Source: Xanthomonas arboricola pv. juglandis (GTDB lineage: Bacteria > Pseudomonadota > Gammaproteobacteria > Xanthomonadales > Xanthomonadaceae). From it: DNA of 64,000 bases. Each line of letters begins with the position of its first letter. Position 1 is the stretch's first letter. Positions 17,785 to 26,211 of this stretch are shown piece by piece. The translations under genes were made by a program, and so were the position numbers. The notes under the pieces are model-generated. The model had not been told where the DNA came from. It made no database searches and saw nothing but the letters and a program-made list of their open reading frames with translations. The stretch is from positions 186,001 through 250,000 of the forward strand of contig NZ_JZEF01000006.1 of assembly GCF_001013475.1 (NCBI RefSeq), given 5' to 3'.

Positions 17785-18819
17785 ATGTCCGATGAACTGC
17801 ACTCCGCTGCACTGCAGGCGCTGGCGCGCACCGCCATTTCCGCACCGCTGGTCACCCATCTCTACACCGCCGACCCCTCCGCACACGTGTTCGACGGCGC
17901 GCTGTACCTGTATCCCTCGCACGACATCGATGCCGGCGTTGCCTTCAGCGATGACGGCTCGCATTTCGACATGGCCGACTACCACGTGTTCCGGATGGCG
18001 CACCCCAATGCGCCGGTCGAAGACCTCGGGCAAGTGCTGCACGTCCGCGACGTGCCCTGGGCGCAGCGACAGATGTGGGCGCCGGATGCCGCGCAGCGCG
18101 ACGGCAAGACCTATCTGTATTTTCCTGCCAAGCGTGCCGACGGCATCTTTCAGATCGGCGTTGCGGTAGGCGATCACCCGCAAGGCCCGTTCGTCGCAGA
18201 ACCCGAGCCCATCGCCGGCACCTACTCGATCGATCCGGCGGTGTTTGCAGACGACGACGGCACGCATTACCTGTACTTCGGCGGCATCTGGGGTGGCCAG
18301 CTGCAGCACTACCGCGACAACGTCTATGCGCCGACCCATCAGGAACCGGGCGACGACGCACGCGCACTCGGCCCACGCGTCGCGCGCCTGCACGAGGACA
18401 TGACCCAACTGGCCGAACCCACCCGCGAGATCGTCATCCTCGACGAACACGGCATCCCGCTACGCGCCGGCAACCATGCCCGCCGCTTCTTCGAAGGCCC
18501 CTGGGTCCATCACCACGCCGGCCGCTATTACCTGTCGTATTCCACCGGCGACACCCACCTGATCTGCTACGCCACCAGCGACACGCCGTACGGCCCGTTC
18601 ACTTATCAAGGCGTGCTGCTCGCACCAGTGGTCGGCTGGACCACCCACCACTCCATTTGCCTGTTCGAAGGCCAGTGGTATCTGTTCTATCACGACGCTG
18701 TTTTGTCGGGCGGGCAGACGCATCTACGCAGCATCAAGATGGCGTCGCTGGAGCACGATGCGGATGGAAGGATCGCAACGATTTATCCGTATGGGGAGGG
18801 AGCGGTGTCGCCTTGGTGA
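17785..18819 (+). CDS. Glycoside hydrolase family 43 enzyme
   Basis: The product has 344 residues with no signal peptide, so it is probably cytoplasmic. The five-bladed GH43 propeller is recognisable: the first blade ADPSAHVFDGALYLYPSHD carries the catalytic base aspartate, YSIDPAVFADDDGTHYLYFGG holds the pKa-modulating aspartate, and FFEGPWVHHHAGRYYLSYS has the acid glutamate. GH43 members are beta-xylosidases or alpha-L-arabinofuranosidases. Which one cannot be decided here, but either would shorten or debranch xylo-oligosaccharides imported by the symporter encoded 35 bases upstream. The ATG at 17785 is chosen over in-frame upstream codons because it follows the symporter stop. Confidence 0.9.
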   Translation: MSDELHSAALQALARTAISAPLVTHLYTADPSAHVFDGALYLYPSHDIDAGVAFSDDGSHFDMADYHVFRMAHPNAPVEDLGQVLHVRDVPWAQRQMWAPDAAQRDGKTYLYFPAKRADGIFQIGVAVGDHPQGPFVAEPEPIAGTYSIDPAVFADDDGTHYLYFGGIWGGQLQHYRDNVYAPTHQEPGDDARALGPRVARLHEDMTQLAEPTREIVILDEHGIPLRAGNHARRFFEGPWVHHHAGRYYLSYSTGDTHLICYATSDTPYGPFTYQGVLLAPVVGWTTHHSICLFEGQWYLFYHDAVLSGGQTHLRSIKMASLEHDADGRIATIYPYGEGAVSPW

Positions 18820-19151
18820 TGCGTTGTTGGGCGGCCCCTTCCCGAGATTCCGTCAAGGCGTCATAGCGCGCCCGCCAGCACTGCACGAGAGAATCATCGC
18901 CAAGGTTCCAGGCGCGTCGTGGTCCTCACTATGGCCGATCGTCGAACCAATCCTCACGGCTTTCTGATCGCGCGTTTCCTGCCGTCTGCGCAACTCTTGG
19001 ATCTCGCTCCTCAACGCTGCCACGACTTCTCGCACGGTACCGTCATGTCACTGGCACAGAGAGGCACGCTTGCGCCCGGGCCCGAACTGCATCGCATGGG
19101 GCTGCATCCAATCGCATTGCAGCTACGTAGGCCCATGTACGTGCTCTTTTG
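18820..19151. other. Gene-free stretch
   Basis: About 330 bases between the GH43 and lipocalin genes. Only short open frames without ribosome sites or family resemblance are present. I see no tRNA, strong hairpin or clear promoter. Confidence 0.5.
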
Positions 19152-19697
19152 ATGGATGTTGCCATGCGACATCGCTCGATGCTGTTGTTACTGACGCTTG
19201 CGGTCTATGGGAGTGCCAGCGCAAGCGACTCACGCGCTGCCCTGCCTCGCGCAGACACCGTTGACGTGCCACGCTTCATGGGCGACTGGTACGTCATCGC
19301 GCACATTCCTACACGGCCCGAGCGCAAGGCCTACGATGCCGTCGAGCGCTATGCGCTGCGACCGGATGGCCGCATCCAGACCACGTTTACATTCCGCAAG
19401 GGAAGTTTCGAGGCGCCGCTCAAGTCCATGCATCCGATCGGCGAGGTCGCAAAGGAGGGCAATGGCGCGCTATGGAGCATGCAGTTCCTCTGGCCGTTCA
19501 AGGCCGAGTACGTGATCGCCTGGCGGGATGCAGACTATGCGCAGACCATCGTGGCACGCAGCAAGCGCGACTACGTCTGGTATATGGCGCGTACCCCGCA
19601 GGTTTCCGATGCCGACTATCAACAAGCCGTTAAACGTATCGCCGCAATGGGCTACGACGTGCCACAGCTGCGCCGCGTACCGCAGTCGCAGCGTTGA
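19152..19697 (+). CDS. Lipocalin-family protein (Blc-like)
   Basis: The product has 181 residues from ATG 19152; ATG 19164 (MRHRSMLLLLTLAVYG) is an equally good start and begins the signal peptide directly. The bacterial lipocalin motif is clear: VDVPRFMGDWYVIAHIPTRPER (the G-x-W box near residue 45), then AVERYALRPDGRIQTTFTFRKG and later YTWYMARTP-like YVWYMARTPQVSD. There is no lipobox cysteine, unlike E. coli Blc, so it is predicted to be a soluble periplasmic protein. Bacterial lipocalins bind lipids or lysophospholipids released during membrane stress; the ligand here is unknown. The gene stands alone. Confidence 0.85.
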   Translation: MDVAMRHRSMLLLLTLAVYGSASASDSRAALPRADTVDVPRFMGDWYVIAHIPTRPERKAYDAVERYALRPDGRIQTTFTFRKGSFEAPLKSMHPIGEVAKEGNGALWSMQFLWPFKAEYVIAWRDADYAQTIVARSKRDYVWYMARTPQVSDADYQQAVKRIAAMGYDVPQLRRVPQSQR

Positions 19698-19781
19698 TGC
19701 GGTAAAGCAGTGACGCGGTAAAAAGTGCAACGCGCTCAGCGATGCAGTGACTGCATCGCCTGCTCTCGTACACCGACTGCG

Positions 19782-20342
19782 TCAGACGTCCTTGTCATCT
19801 ATAGAAAATTCCCAGCCGTCATTCAAGCCTCCCAACGGCTTGGCCTCCACGACCAACTCCTCCTCGAACGCCGAAATCGCCTTGTGCGACGGGACCATCG
19901 TCGGATACACCGTCACGTCCATTGGAAACGCCGTATTTTCCGGGTAATGGCAACAACGCACCTTTTGCTCGAAGCGCAGCAGCGTCACCGAAAACGCCAA
20001 TGCAGACTCCTTCGTGGGGAAGACCACGGAGAACGCAATCTCTCGCGACGTCGAAAGATCCACCCCCTGTTGCGCAATATGCCAAAGGGTGTCGCCATTA
20101 TCGTCGTTAGGGTACAGATCCGGATTTCGTTGCATGGGAAGCTTCATTTTTTTGACCAATTTACCGAGGAGGAATCCTAGCGCCTGGCTTGTGTGGGGCC
20201 TGTCATTAACTGCGTGCCTGAAATCAAATGGTGTCAAAATGCCCTTCGCGCTCACTATATTTCTGGCGATCACACCATTTCCCGCTTCATCAGCAGGCGC
20301 ATTCGCGTCGCCTAAGTATCCCCTGAGCTGAAATTTCTGCAT
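19782..20342 (-). CDS. RraB-domain protein
   Basis: The product has 186 residues. ATG 20342 is chosen because AGGT lies 6 bases upstream and the protein homology begins there. The C-terminal two thirds fit the RraB (regulator of RNase E activity B) fold: YPNDDNGDTLWHIAQQGVDL, a basic-edge strand EIAFSVVFPTKESALAFSV, VTVYPTMVPSHKAISAFEEEL and GGLNDGWEF. In E. coli RraB inhibits RNase E; many scattered copies in other bacteria have no assigned role. The N-terminal 70 residues (QKFQLRGYLGDANAP) look like an unrelated add-on. It flanks an accessory region of lower GC content, so it may be cargo rather than the core RNase E regulator. Confidence 0.7.
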   Translation of the reverse strand: MQKFQLRGYLGDANAPADEAGNGVIARNIVSAKGILTPFDFRHAVNDRPHTSQALGFLLGKLVKKMKLPMQRNPDLYPNDDNGDTLWHIAQQGVDLSTSREIAFSVVFPTKESALAFSVTLLRFEQKVRCCHYPENTAFPMDVTVYPTMVPSHKAISAFEEELVVEAKPLGGLNDGWEFSIDDKDV

Positions 20343-20474
20343 GTTAATACCTACACCTCTGCGATACGTCATTGATAACCGAAAGGGCGCGAAGACTCCA
20401 GGCCTGCACCTTGACTCCTCCATGCATCGGTAGCACACTTCTTCACGGAGCGTAGCAACTCCGCAAACAGCGGC

Positions 20475-20501
20475 ACCACCCCCGTCAAGCGGTGGTTTTT
20501 T
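20475..20501 (+). terminator. Rho-independent terminator-like hairpin
   Basis: ACCACC and GGTGGT form a 6-bp stem around a 10-base loop, followed directly by six T. It lies just ahead of the structured leader region and could end a short transcript or serve as its first element. Confidence 0.5.
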
Positions 20502-20640
20502 GTGCCTGATGTTCGGGCACATGCTCGGCGTCTCCACGCCGGGAGGGCGGCGAATACAACACCCGCAAGGGAAATAAGCCCGCCGTCTGTTTGCGGTTGC
20601 TAACCTCCCGGCATCCCGCCGCATCGTGCGGCGGGAGCCT
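20502..20640 (+). ncRNA. Candidate C4-type antisense RNA / structured leader
   Basis: The stretch folds extensively. GTGCC/GGCAC closes a loop at 20502-20520. GGCGT-CTCC-ACGCC forms a hairpin at 20527-20540. CCC-GCAA-GGG at 20562-20571 is a GNRA tetraloop hairpin. GCCGGGAGG (20538-20546) can pair perfectly with CCTCCCGGC (20604-20612). A 9-bp stem CCCGCCGCA/TGCGGCGGG (20615-20635) sits just upstream of the ribosome site of the next gene. This order, and the phrase GCGGTTGCTAACC, resembles the C4 antisense RNA of phages P1/P7 and relatives as I remember it. The two self-complementary regions would let it regulate the downstream gene. The name rests on recall, not a model search. Confidence 0.5.
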
Positions 20641-20657
20641 GTTCCGGAGGAGTGAGC

Positions 20658-20915
20658 ATGGAGCAGTCTCTGTTCGGGTATTACCTGCTGCCGGAAAACG
20701 CGCAGCTTCGGTTGCTGCAAACGCGCGATCATTTACGCTTTCTGGCCGCATTGGCACGTCCCTGTTGCATGTCGAACACCTCAGGCATCAATGAGCCTCT
20801 CGTACCGATCGATGCTTTGGCTTTTTGCTTCGATCTGTTAGCTGAGCAATTGGATGATGTGCTGATGCAGACCAAGGTGCCTGACGACATGACAGAGCGA
20901 CGTGCTTCGTCATAG
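20658..20915 (+). CDS. XAC0095-family small protein
   Basis: The product has 85 residues, starting MEQSLFGYYLLPENAQLRL. GGAGG lies 7 bases before the ATG; a GTG two codons upstream is possible. The YYLLPE...L..LRDHLRFLA opening and the later LAFCFDLLAEQLDDVL helix match the small xanthomonad family named after X. citri XAC0095. Function is unknown; the size and helical pattern suggest a DNA-binding or anti-regulator peptide. Relatives appear in several copies per genome next to accessory genes. The C4-like leader just upstream implies tight post-transcriptional control. Confidence 0.7.
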   Translation: MEQSLFGYYLLPENAQLRLLQTRDHLRFLAALARPCCMSNTSGINEPLVPIDALAFCFDLLAEQLDDVLMQTKVPDDMTERRASS

Positions 20916-21088
20916 CATGCACATGACTTGAATCAACATGGGCAATCGCTGTAGTCCCGATCTCGGCTACCCGTTGCTGCTTTTACAAGCTATAAGCAAT
21001 TTGACAGAGAAAAGCACCAAGCCACTGAACATCGTCAGGCAACAGAATTTTTCAGCGATGCACTTGGCAAATGAAGGGAGCATGCGAA

Positions 21089-21709
21089 ATGAAATTCAAA
21101 GCAAATCTAGCGGTAGTCGCAGTGCTCATCTGCTTGGCAACTTCTTGTGCAACTGCCAAACCGACGGCTGAAGAACCTCGAGGAACAAAGATGACAACAC
21201 ACACTGAGCTGACACCCCAAGTCCTGATGGATCGCTTCTTATCCTTGATAAGAGATGTCGAAAATTTCGACGAGCTGTCGCCATTAATTCTTGAAAGGTA
21301 TCTAGAAGTTCCCTTCACCAGGAATGCAGGTGAAAACTCTGGGTTCTATGTGCTCGATCAATCCTCTCCTTATTCAAAATATGCCACCACTTACAAATTC
21401 GACGAGAAATTTTCGGAGTATTCGAATGTCACTCTGGAACTTTTACCGCCGAGCAGTATTCCTCCTTCAACCCTTCCTCCTTGCGAGCTAGTCTTTGAGA
21501 AATACGACAAGGCCTTGAAAGACGCTGGATTCAAAACTGAAATAGGATACTGGTCTTATAATGAGTTTGGGTGGGTCCTGTCCTTTCAATACTTACGTAA
21601 GAATATACGTGCCCAGATCAATCCATGGCACCCTGTCTCCGTAGACCCCCAAAGAAAATCAAGAGAAAACTGTGTCAAGTCGATAAGTCTGCACAAGTTT
21701 GAGGAGTAA
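21089..21709 (+). CDS. Probable X-T4SS immunity lipoprotein (X-Tfi)
   Basis: The product has 206 residues. The N-terminus MKFKANLAVVAVLICLATSC is a lipoprotein signal, with acylated cysteine near residue 20. The mature part has no recognised domain; it is a mixed alpha/beta sequence with LTPQVLMDRFLSLIRDVENF and ELVFEKYDKALKDAGFKTEI. It ends 5 bases before the ATG of an effector with the VirD4-interacting C-terminal domain. In Xanthomonas, such periplasmic lipoproteins encoded directly beside X-T4SS effectors act as immunity proteins (X-Tfi), as in the XAC2610/XAC2609 pair. Assignment as immunity is therefore by position and localisation. Confidence 0.75.
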   Translation: MKFKANLAVVAVLICLATSCATAKPTAEEPRGTKMTTHTELTPQVLMDRFLSLIRDVENFDELSPLILERYLEVPFTRNAGENSGFYVLDQSSPYSKYATTYKFDEKFSEYSNVTLELLPPSSIPPSTLPPCELVFEKYDKALKDAGFKTEIGYWSYNEFGWVLSFQYLRKNIRAQINPWHPVSVDPQRKSRENCVKSISLHKFEE

Positions 21710-21714
21710 CGATA

Positions 21715-23523
21715 ATGGCAAACGCCAACACTCAATTGCAGTCCATATTGGCGCAGTTCGCGGGTCGGTCAGATGTCACCCCCGATCAAGAAGCGCAGTT
21801 ACGCGCGACGATTGCGTCCGATCCGGACCTTACACAGAGACTCAATCAAGAAGCAGCCAGCGGCCATCTAAAAGGATTCTTGCCAGGCGTTGGCGGCTCC
21901 GAACCGCTGACGGGCTCCTACGACAAGGCATCCGGAATCGTCACCCTCCCGGCGCTTGATCCAGGATCCACACCGACGGCGAGCTTGCGCGGTTCGCTCC
22001 GGCTGCAAGAGATGGGTATGCGTTTCGCAAATAGTTCGTATATGGATGCAAACCAAAAAAGCCAGCCTGTAACGCAAGATATGGTCACCAACCTGCAGGC
22101 GACAATCAACAGTTCGCCGACGCTGGCGAACGAGATGAAGCGAGCTGTTACGACCATTGACAGTAGCGACCCCCAAAAACGCATGCTGCTGGAAAATTTC
22201 GCTCCTCTCAGCGGCACGATTGCAGGTGGGACGTTCAACCCAACCAGTAAAACCATGAGCATTCCACCAGCTACGGTCGGGCAAACCCAGAGTCAATTCA
22301 ATAAATTCAACGCTACTGATCTAACATTTGTTCTTGGTCATGAGACGCAGCATGCCTTCAATCAAGTAAGCATGGCCAACTCATACAAACAATTTGATTC
22401 CGCAGTGAAAGCGATTGCAGCAGATAATAATCCGGTCAACGATTACACACCCCCCGTGGAGAATCTAGTTAAAAGTGCGCGCGACGATGAGGCCAAAGCT
22501 CAGATTTCAGGTTGGAACGCATTGATTGATCGGGAGCGGCAAATCAATCCAGCCGTCGATTTGAATGCAATGAGACGTCTCGGAAACGGCCGTTTGGATG
22601 ACTTTGTTGAGGCCAATCCGAGCAACAGGGCGCAGACACAAGCGCGGCCAGGGATTACGTTCAATCAGGACGGCTCACTGCCCATGACGCCTCAGAATGT
22701 ATCTGCACAAGCGACTTTCTACTTCGACAAACAGCCCAGAGGCACGCCAGGACTTCCGCAAAATCAGACAACAGGCATTGGATTCCACGGTGACTCGGAC
22801 TACCCCAACTACTATGGGGCCGGCGCTGTCAGTCGAGCGATTGCATTTGACAGGGCCTATGCGCATCCGGTGGGTGGGGTCGCCCCGCAAATGCAGCTTG
22901 ATATGCAACGCCTGCGCTTCAAAGAAGAGCTTTTAGAACATAACGGAATCACGCTGCCCCCAGGCACCACCGCCACACCGCAGGTCTATTGGGACACCGG
23001 CAGCAATCCGCCAACCCGCGGGCTGTTGCAACACACAAAAGGATCGCACCAGCACATCAGCCCGACTCCCGACATCGATCCTCAACAGCCAGCACTCAAC
23101 GTACCCGGCAAGACAGTGCAACCAGACAATGAGCTGCTGGATAAAATTCGCGGTGGCGTTCGCGGCCTTGACCAGCAAGCGGGGAAATCTTGGGATGAGA
23201 ATAGCGATCGACTAAGCGCAAGTTTGATGCTCATGGCAGCAGAAAAGGGCTTTACAGCAAAAGACGATTTGAAGTTTGCGTTCAACTCACCGACCGATAA
23301 GATGGCGGGTGGTGAAGTCCTGCACATGTGGCGAGAAGGCCACCAGTCCCCCGATCCGGCTGCACATCGAGCGCATATGACTACACAGGAAGCGCTTTCT
23401 ATTCCTGCGGATCAGCGCTTCGCGCAAGTGGAGGTGATGCAGCAAGCAAAAGCGCAGGAAGCCACAATCACTCAACAGCAAGAGGCCGTACAAGCACAGT
23501 CAACACAAGCACGCTCGATGTAA
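21715..23523 (+). CDS. X-T4SS antibacterial effector with HExxH metallopeptidase-like motif
   Basis: The product has 602 residues and no signal peptide. From about residue 468 to the end it has the XVIPCD features: DNELLDKIRGGVRGLDQQ, then RLSASLMLMAAEKGFT, then DKMAGGEVLHMWREG, and a glutamine-rich tail. This domain is recognised by the VirD4 coupling protein of the Xanthomonas type IV secretion system that kills other bacteria. The N-terminal half has LTFVLGHETQHAFNQ with H209-E210-x-x-H213, a zinc-metallopeptidase motif, and E259 (ARDDEAKA) could be the third ligand. Cleavage of a periplasmic target, perhaps peptidoglycan peptides, is inferred. The upstream lipoprotein is its likely antidote. 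The position beside the xylan locus suggests the X. citri XAC4264 counterpart. Confidence 0.85.
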   Translation: MANANTQLQSILAQFAGRSDVTPDQEAQLRATIASDPDLTQRLNQEAASGHLKGFLPGVGGSEPLTGSYDKASGIVTLPALDPGSTPTASLRGSLRLQEMGMRFANSSYMDANQKSQPVTQDMVTNLQATINSSPTLANEMKRAVTTIDSSDPQKRMLLENFAPLSGTIAGGTFNPTSKTMSIPPATVGQTQSQFNKFNATDLTFVLGHETQHAFNQVSMANSYKQFDSAVKAIAADNNPVNDYTPPVENLVKSARDDEAKAQISGWNALIDRERQINPAVDLNAMRRLGNGRLDDFVEANPSNRAQTQARPGITFNQDGSLPMTPQNVSAQATFYFDKQPRGTPGLPQNQTTGIGFHGDSDYPNYYGAGAVSRAIAFDRAYAHPVGGVAPQMQLDMQRLRFKEELLEHNGITLPPGTTATPQVYWDTGSNPPTRGLLQHTKGSHQHISPTPDIDPQQPALNVPGKTVQPDNELLDKIRGGVRGLDQQAGKSWDENSDRLSASLMLMAAEKGFTAKDDLKFAFNSPTDKMAGGEVLHMWREGHQSPDPAAHRAHMTTQEALSIPADQRFAQVEVMQQAKAQEATITQQQEAVQAQSTQARSM

Positions 23524-23566
23524 GAAGATATTTATAGCTCGCTGCTTGCCAGGACCTTATTAACAC

Positions 23567-23600
23567 GCACTTTCAGCGCAGTCGTAGCGGATGAAAGTGC
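23567..23600. terminator. Hairpin between convergent effector and AIPR genes
   Basis: A 9-bp perfect stem GCACTTTCA/TGAAAGTGC encloses a 16-base loop between two convergent genes. There is no T run, but position and symmetry suit a bidirectional stop. Confidence 0.35.
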
Positions 23601-23622
23601 ATGATTCGAGGGCGCATCCACG

Positions 23623-25326
23623 CTATGTGAATGAGACTTTGAATTGCGCAAATACCGCATCTGATCTGATGGCGTCACGCACTTGCTCCCGCGTTCTCCC
23701 ATCGCCTAAGAACCCGTCAAGCTGATCCGACACTTGATTAATATGCTGAACAAATTGATCCTCGTCGAGCAATATTTTATATGCCCCCTCAAGGACTTTG
23801 CGCTGGTCTTTTTTGCTCGCCGATATAATGTTTGGTGTAGTCCAGAGTTTTCTAACTAGTGAGAAAAGGCAGTAGTACTTATAAATCGCCTTTGCTCTAT
23901 CGACCTTCGAAGTTCTTATAAGATAGCCAAACCTGTAAGACGCGTATGCGGCCAGGTGATAGAGTTCTACGCTATGAGATGGCTGGAATATCTTGTCAGC
24001 AAATTCACTTCTTATTCCTCGATGATCACGTGCAGCTCTGTTGGGTTGGAAAAAAAACATCGCCGCTGCAGCTTTCATTAAGTCGGAGGGTTTCATTATT
24101 CTAGCTCTTTCGATCGAAACATTTCGATACTGATTTTCTCGCCGCTCTATGAATATTCTCTCATCACCATCTTTGGACTGACAGTATTCTTCAAGGTCTT
24201 TCATAAACGGCAATAATGCCCAAAACTGATCCGCCCTAACTTCGTTCTGCTTGTTAGTTCCTATAATTATGCTAGAAATGAACTCGGCGTTTTTGCTTCC
24301 GATCAATCGAAGTGGAACATAGATAAGAGAAGCATAGCCGGCATTTTCCGCCAGAATATTAGTTGTCTGGCACCCATTTACAATTTGATAATCTTCTATA
24401 GAAAATACGTCACCTTTCCTATTTATGCTTTTTGCTACGACCGTGACGCCATTATTCTTAAAAACAAATGATGAGCACCCGTCATTTAACAGGTCATTTG
24501 CAATTGACTTATTTATCTCAGAATCCGGATTAAAGTCTCTCACATTATCATAGAAAACGGCGCGATTAATTGAACTTTTTCCTTCCGGATCTTTAGCAGT
24601 GAGAACAATTTCGAGAAGCTGGTCCGCTTGGATGTAACCAACGTAAGCCTCGTCAACCTTTTCATGCGCAGGAAGTGTCAATGCTTTTGGAAAGTTCAAC
24701 GCAGCAGAATTTGAGTTGGTAGCTGATCGGTATCCAGACTGAATCTGCTTGGCCCCCACGCATATTATTTCCACGTCATCAAATATACTTAACTCCTCAA
24801 GCCTTTTCTTACCAGCAGAAATTAGACTTTCTATCGCCCCGGAGGGCATGTCGGATCCTGTCGTGCAGAAAAAACATTTTAAACGAGGGTTGCTTTTGGT
24901 AGAAGAAGAATAAACAAGATCTTTTGCGCTTATCAGATCAATTATTTGACCGCTATGGAGCAGAGCATTCTTTGTAAAGAAATCATAGACACCGTCTATG
25001 AATTTAGACAAATCGCCGTAATCCATTTTCTCCGATGTCTTTGATTGAAAGAAATGAAACTCCGCTAGATGGTGGTTCCCAACGGCTAGTACTGACGCAA
25101 CGTCATCCGTGTCCTTGCAGAGGGTTCCCTGAACTAGTACAGCGATTCCATCGACTCCAAACTCCTCCCCCTTAAGATGAGCATCGAACGGATCGATATT
25201 TTCACCTAAGAGTCCATTTTCTACCGAAAAAATAGAGAAGACTTCGAAATATTCGCTATCTTTCTCAAAACAATTCGGATTCGATCTTTTGAACTCTCCG
25301 AGCTGAGCACTAACAACGGGATTCAT
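23623..25326 (-). CDS. AIPR-family abortive infection phage-resistance protein
   Basis: The product has 567 residues. The central region carries the AIPR (PF10592) pattern: SFVFKNNGVTVVAKSI, then YQIVNGCQTTNILAENA near residue 330, VPLRLIGSKN and IIGTNKQNEVRADQFWAL. The conserved NNGVT...VNGCQT core defines the family. AIPR proteins were first tied to plasmid-borne phage abortive infection in lactococci and occur in many defence islands; the mechanism is not established here. No methylase, nuclease or toxin partner is adjacent, so it appears to be a stand-alone defence gene. Base composition is strikingly AT-rich compared with flanking genes, and codon use is atypical, which indicates recent acquisition. 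The ATG at 25326 is the first in frame. Confidence 0.85.
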   Translation of the reverse strand: MNPVVSAQLGEFKRSNPNCFEKDSEYFEVFSIFSVENGLLGENIDPFDAHLKGEEFGVDGIAVLVQGTLCKDTDDVASVLAVGNHHLAEFHFFQSKTSEKMDYGDLSKFIDGVYDFFTKNALLHSGQIIDLISAKDLVYSSSTKSNPRLKCFFCTTGSDMPSGAIESLISAGKKRLEELSIFDDVEIICVGAKQIQSGYRSATNSNSAALNFPKALTLPAHEKVDEAYVGYIQADQLLEIVLTAKDPEGKSSINRAVFYDNVRDFNPDSEINKSIANDLLNDGCSSFVFKNNGVTVVAKSINRKGDVFSIEDYQIVNGCQTTNILAENAGYASLIYVPLRLIGSKNAEFISSIIIGTNKQNEVRADQFWALLPFMKDLEEYCQSKDGDERIFIERRENQYRNVSIERARIMKPSDLMKAAAAMFFFQPNRAARDHRGIRSEFADKIFQPSHSVELYHLAAYASYRFGYLIRTSKVDRAKAIYKYYCLFSLVRKLWTTPNIISASKKDQRKVLEGAYKILLDEDQFVQHINQVSDQLDGFLGDGRTREQVRDAIRSDAVFAQFKVSFT

Positions 25327-25479
25327 ATCGCACCATCCAATTATAATTATATTGCCATTAGGGGTTACGTTTCGAAAAAGCTATTCTATATATAGCCCCT
25401 CTATTAATCGACACCACAGCACATTTCAAATTAAATAAGCTTGGCTCTTTGAGTGTTTTCCTGCGTAAACCAATGAAAA

Positions 25480-26052
25480 TTACTGCACCCAAATCAAATT
25501 CATCAACTGCGGGTCGGCCGTCACCTTGACCAGCTTGCCACTTGGCCCGAACTGCACCTGATACTCGGAGAAGCTGTCACGCCAGTAGCGCCATAGCGAG
25601 GCTTCCAGGTTGGGGTTCTCGCTGCTGATCGGGTAGCCGACCGCCATCAGGACCTGTTCGCGGGTCATGCCGCCGGTGAGCTTGCCATCGTTGATGGCCT
25701 GGCGAATCTTGGGCGGGAAGGTGGCGAGCTTGAGCTTGGGGTCGGCGGTGACGATGTAGCGGGCGGCGAAGGCGGTGTTGTCCAGATCGCGGCTGTAGTC
25801 GTTACCGATGGATTGCTTTTCGCCGGCGATCTTGAGGTTGACGCGGTTGCGGCCAAAGCCGGTGACGCTGACCGGGGTGCCGACGGGGAGTACGCGCTTG
25901 CCGTCTTCGGCGTAGTTGCTGTCGCTGATCCAGCTGCCGTCGGTGCGCAGGTTGCAGCACAGAAAGCCCTCGTACTTGGCGACGTCGGCGGCGGTGGCCA
26001 GGGTGGAGGCGGTGAGCAGGCTCAGGGCCAGCAGGGAAGAACGCAAACGCAT
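25480..26052 (-). CDS. Periplasmic SmpA/OmlA-like domain protein
   Basis: The product has 190 residues starting MRLRSSLLALSLLTAST, with a signal peptide cut near ATAA. The mature part begins with VAKYEGFLCCNLRTDGSWI (two adjacent cysteines) and ends with GGMTREQVLMAVGYP...LEASLWRYWRDSFSEYQVQFGPSGKL, the M-x-x-x-x-V...G-x-P pattern of the BamE/OmlA fold. There is no lipobox. The role is unknown; it is conserved in xanthomonads as a putative envelope protein. GC-rich sequence returns here, marking the right edge of the AT-rich defence gene. Confidence 0.7.
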   Translation of the reverse strand: MRLRSSLLALSLLTASTLATAADVAKYEGFLCCNLRTDGSWISDSNYAEDGKRVLPVGTPVSVTGFGRNRVNLKIAGEKQSIGNDYSRDLDNTAFAARYIVTADPKLKLATFPPKIRQAINDGKLTGGMTREQVLMAVGYPISSENPNLEASLWRYWRDSFSEYQVQFGPSGKLVKVTADPQLMNLIWVQ

Positions 26053-26211
26053 CGTAAAGACTCCTTTCTCGACGGCCGTGGCCGCGCGGCAATGATGAGG
26101 TGAGGCGCGCCGCCATTTCCCCAACGGCGCGCAGGCATTGTCGCAGCCTCGGGCAGCTTGGCAAGCGCGGCGGGTGACGCGGCCGGCATCGGTTTGTGTA
26201 TGCTCGGAGCC

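Noticed and set aside
3706-18819. Xylan locus as a new polysaccharide system
   Set aside because: Gene content and xyl-boxes match the already described Xanthomonas xylan uptake (CUT) system; only details differ.
18853-19035. 60-codon minus-strand frame with a coiled-coil-like start (REVVAALRSEIQELRRRQ)
   Set aside because: No ribosome site, no partner and no continuation; it may be a decayed gene, but the evidence is too thin to call.
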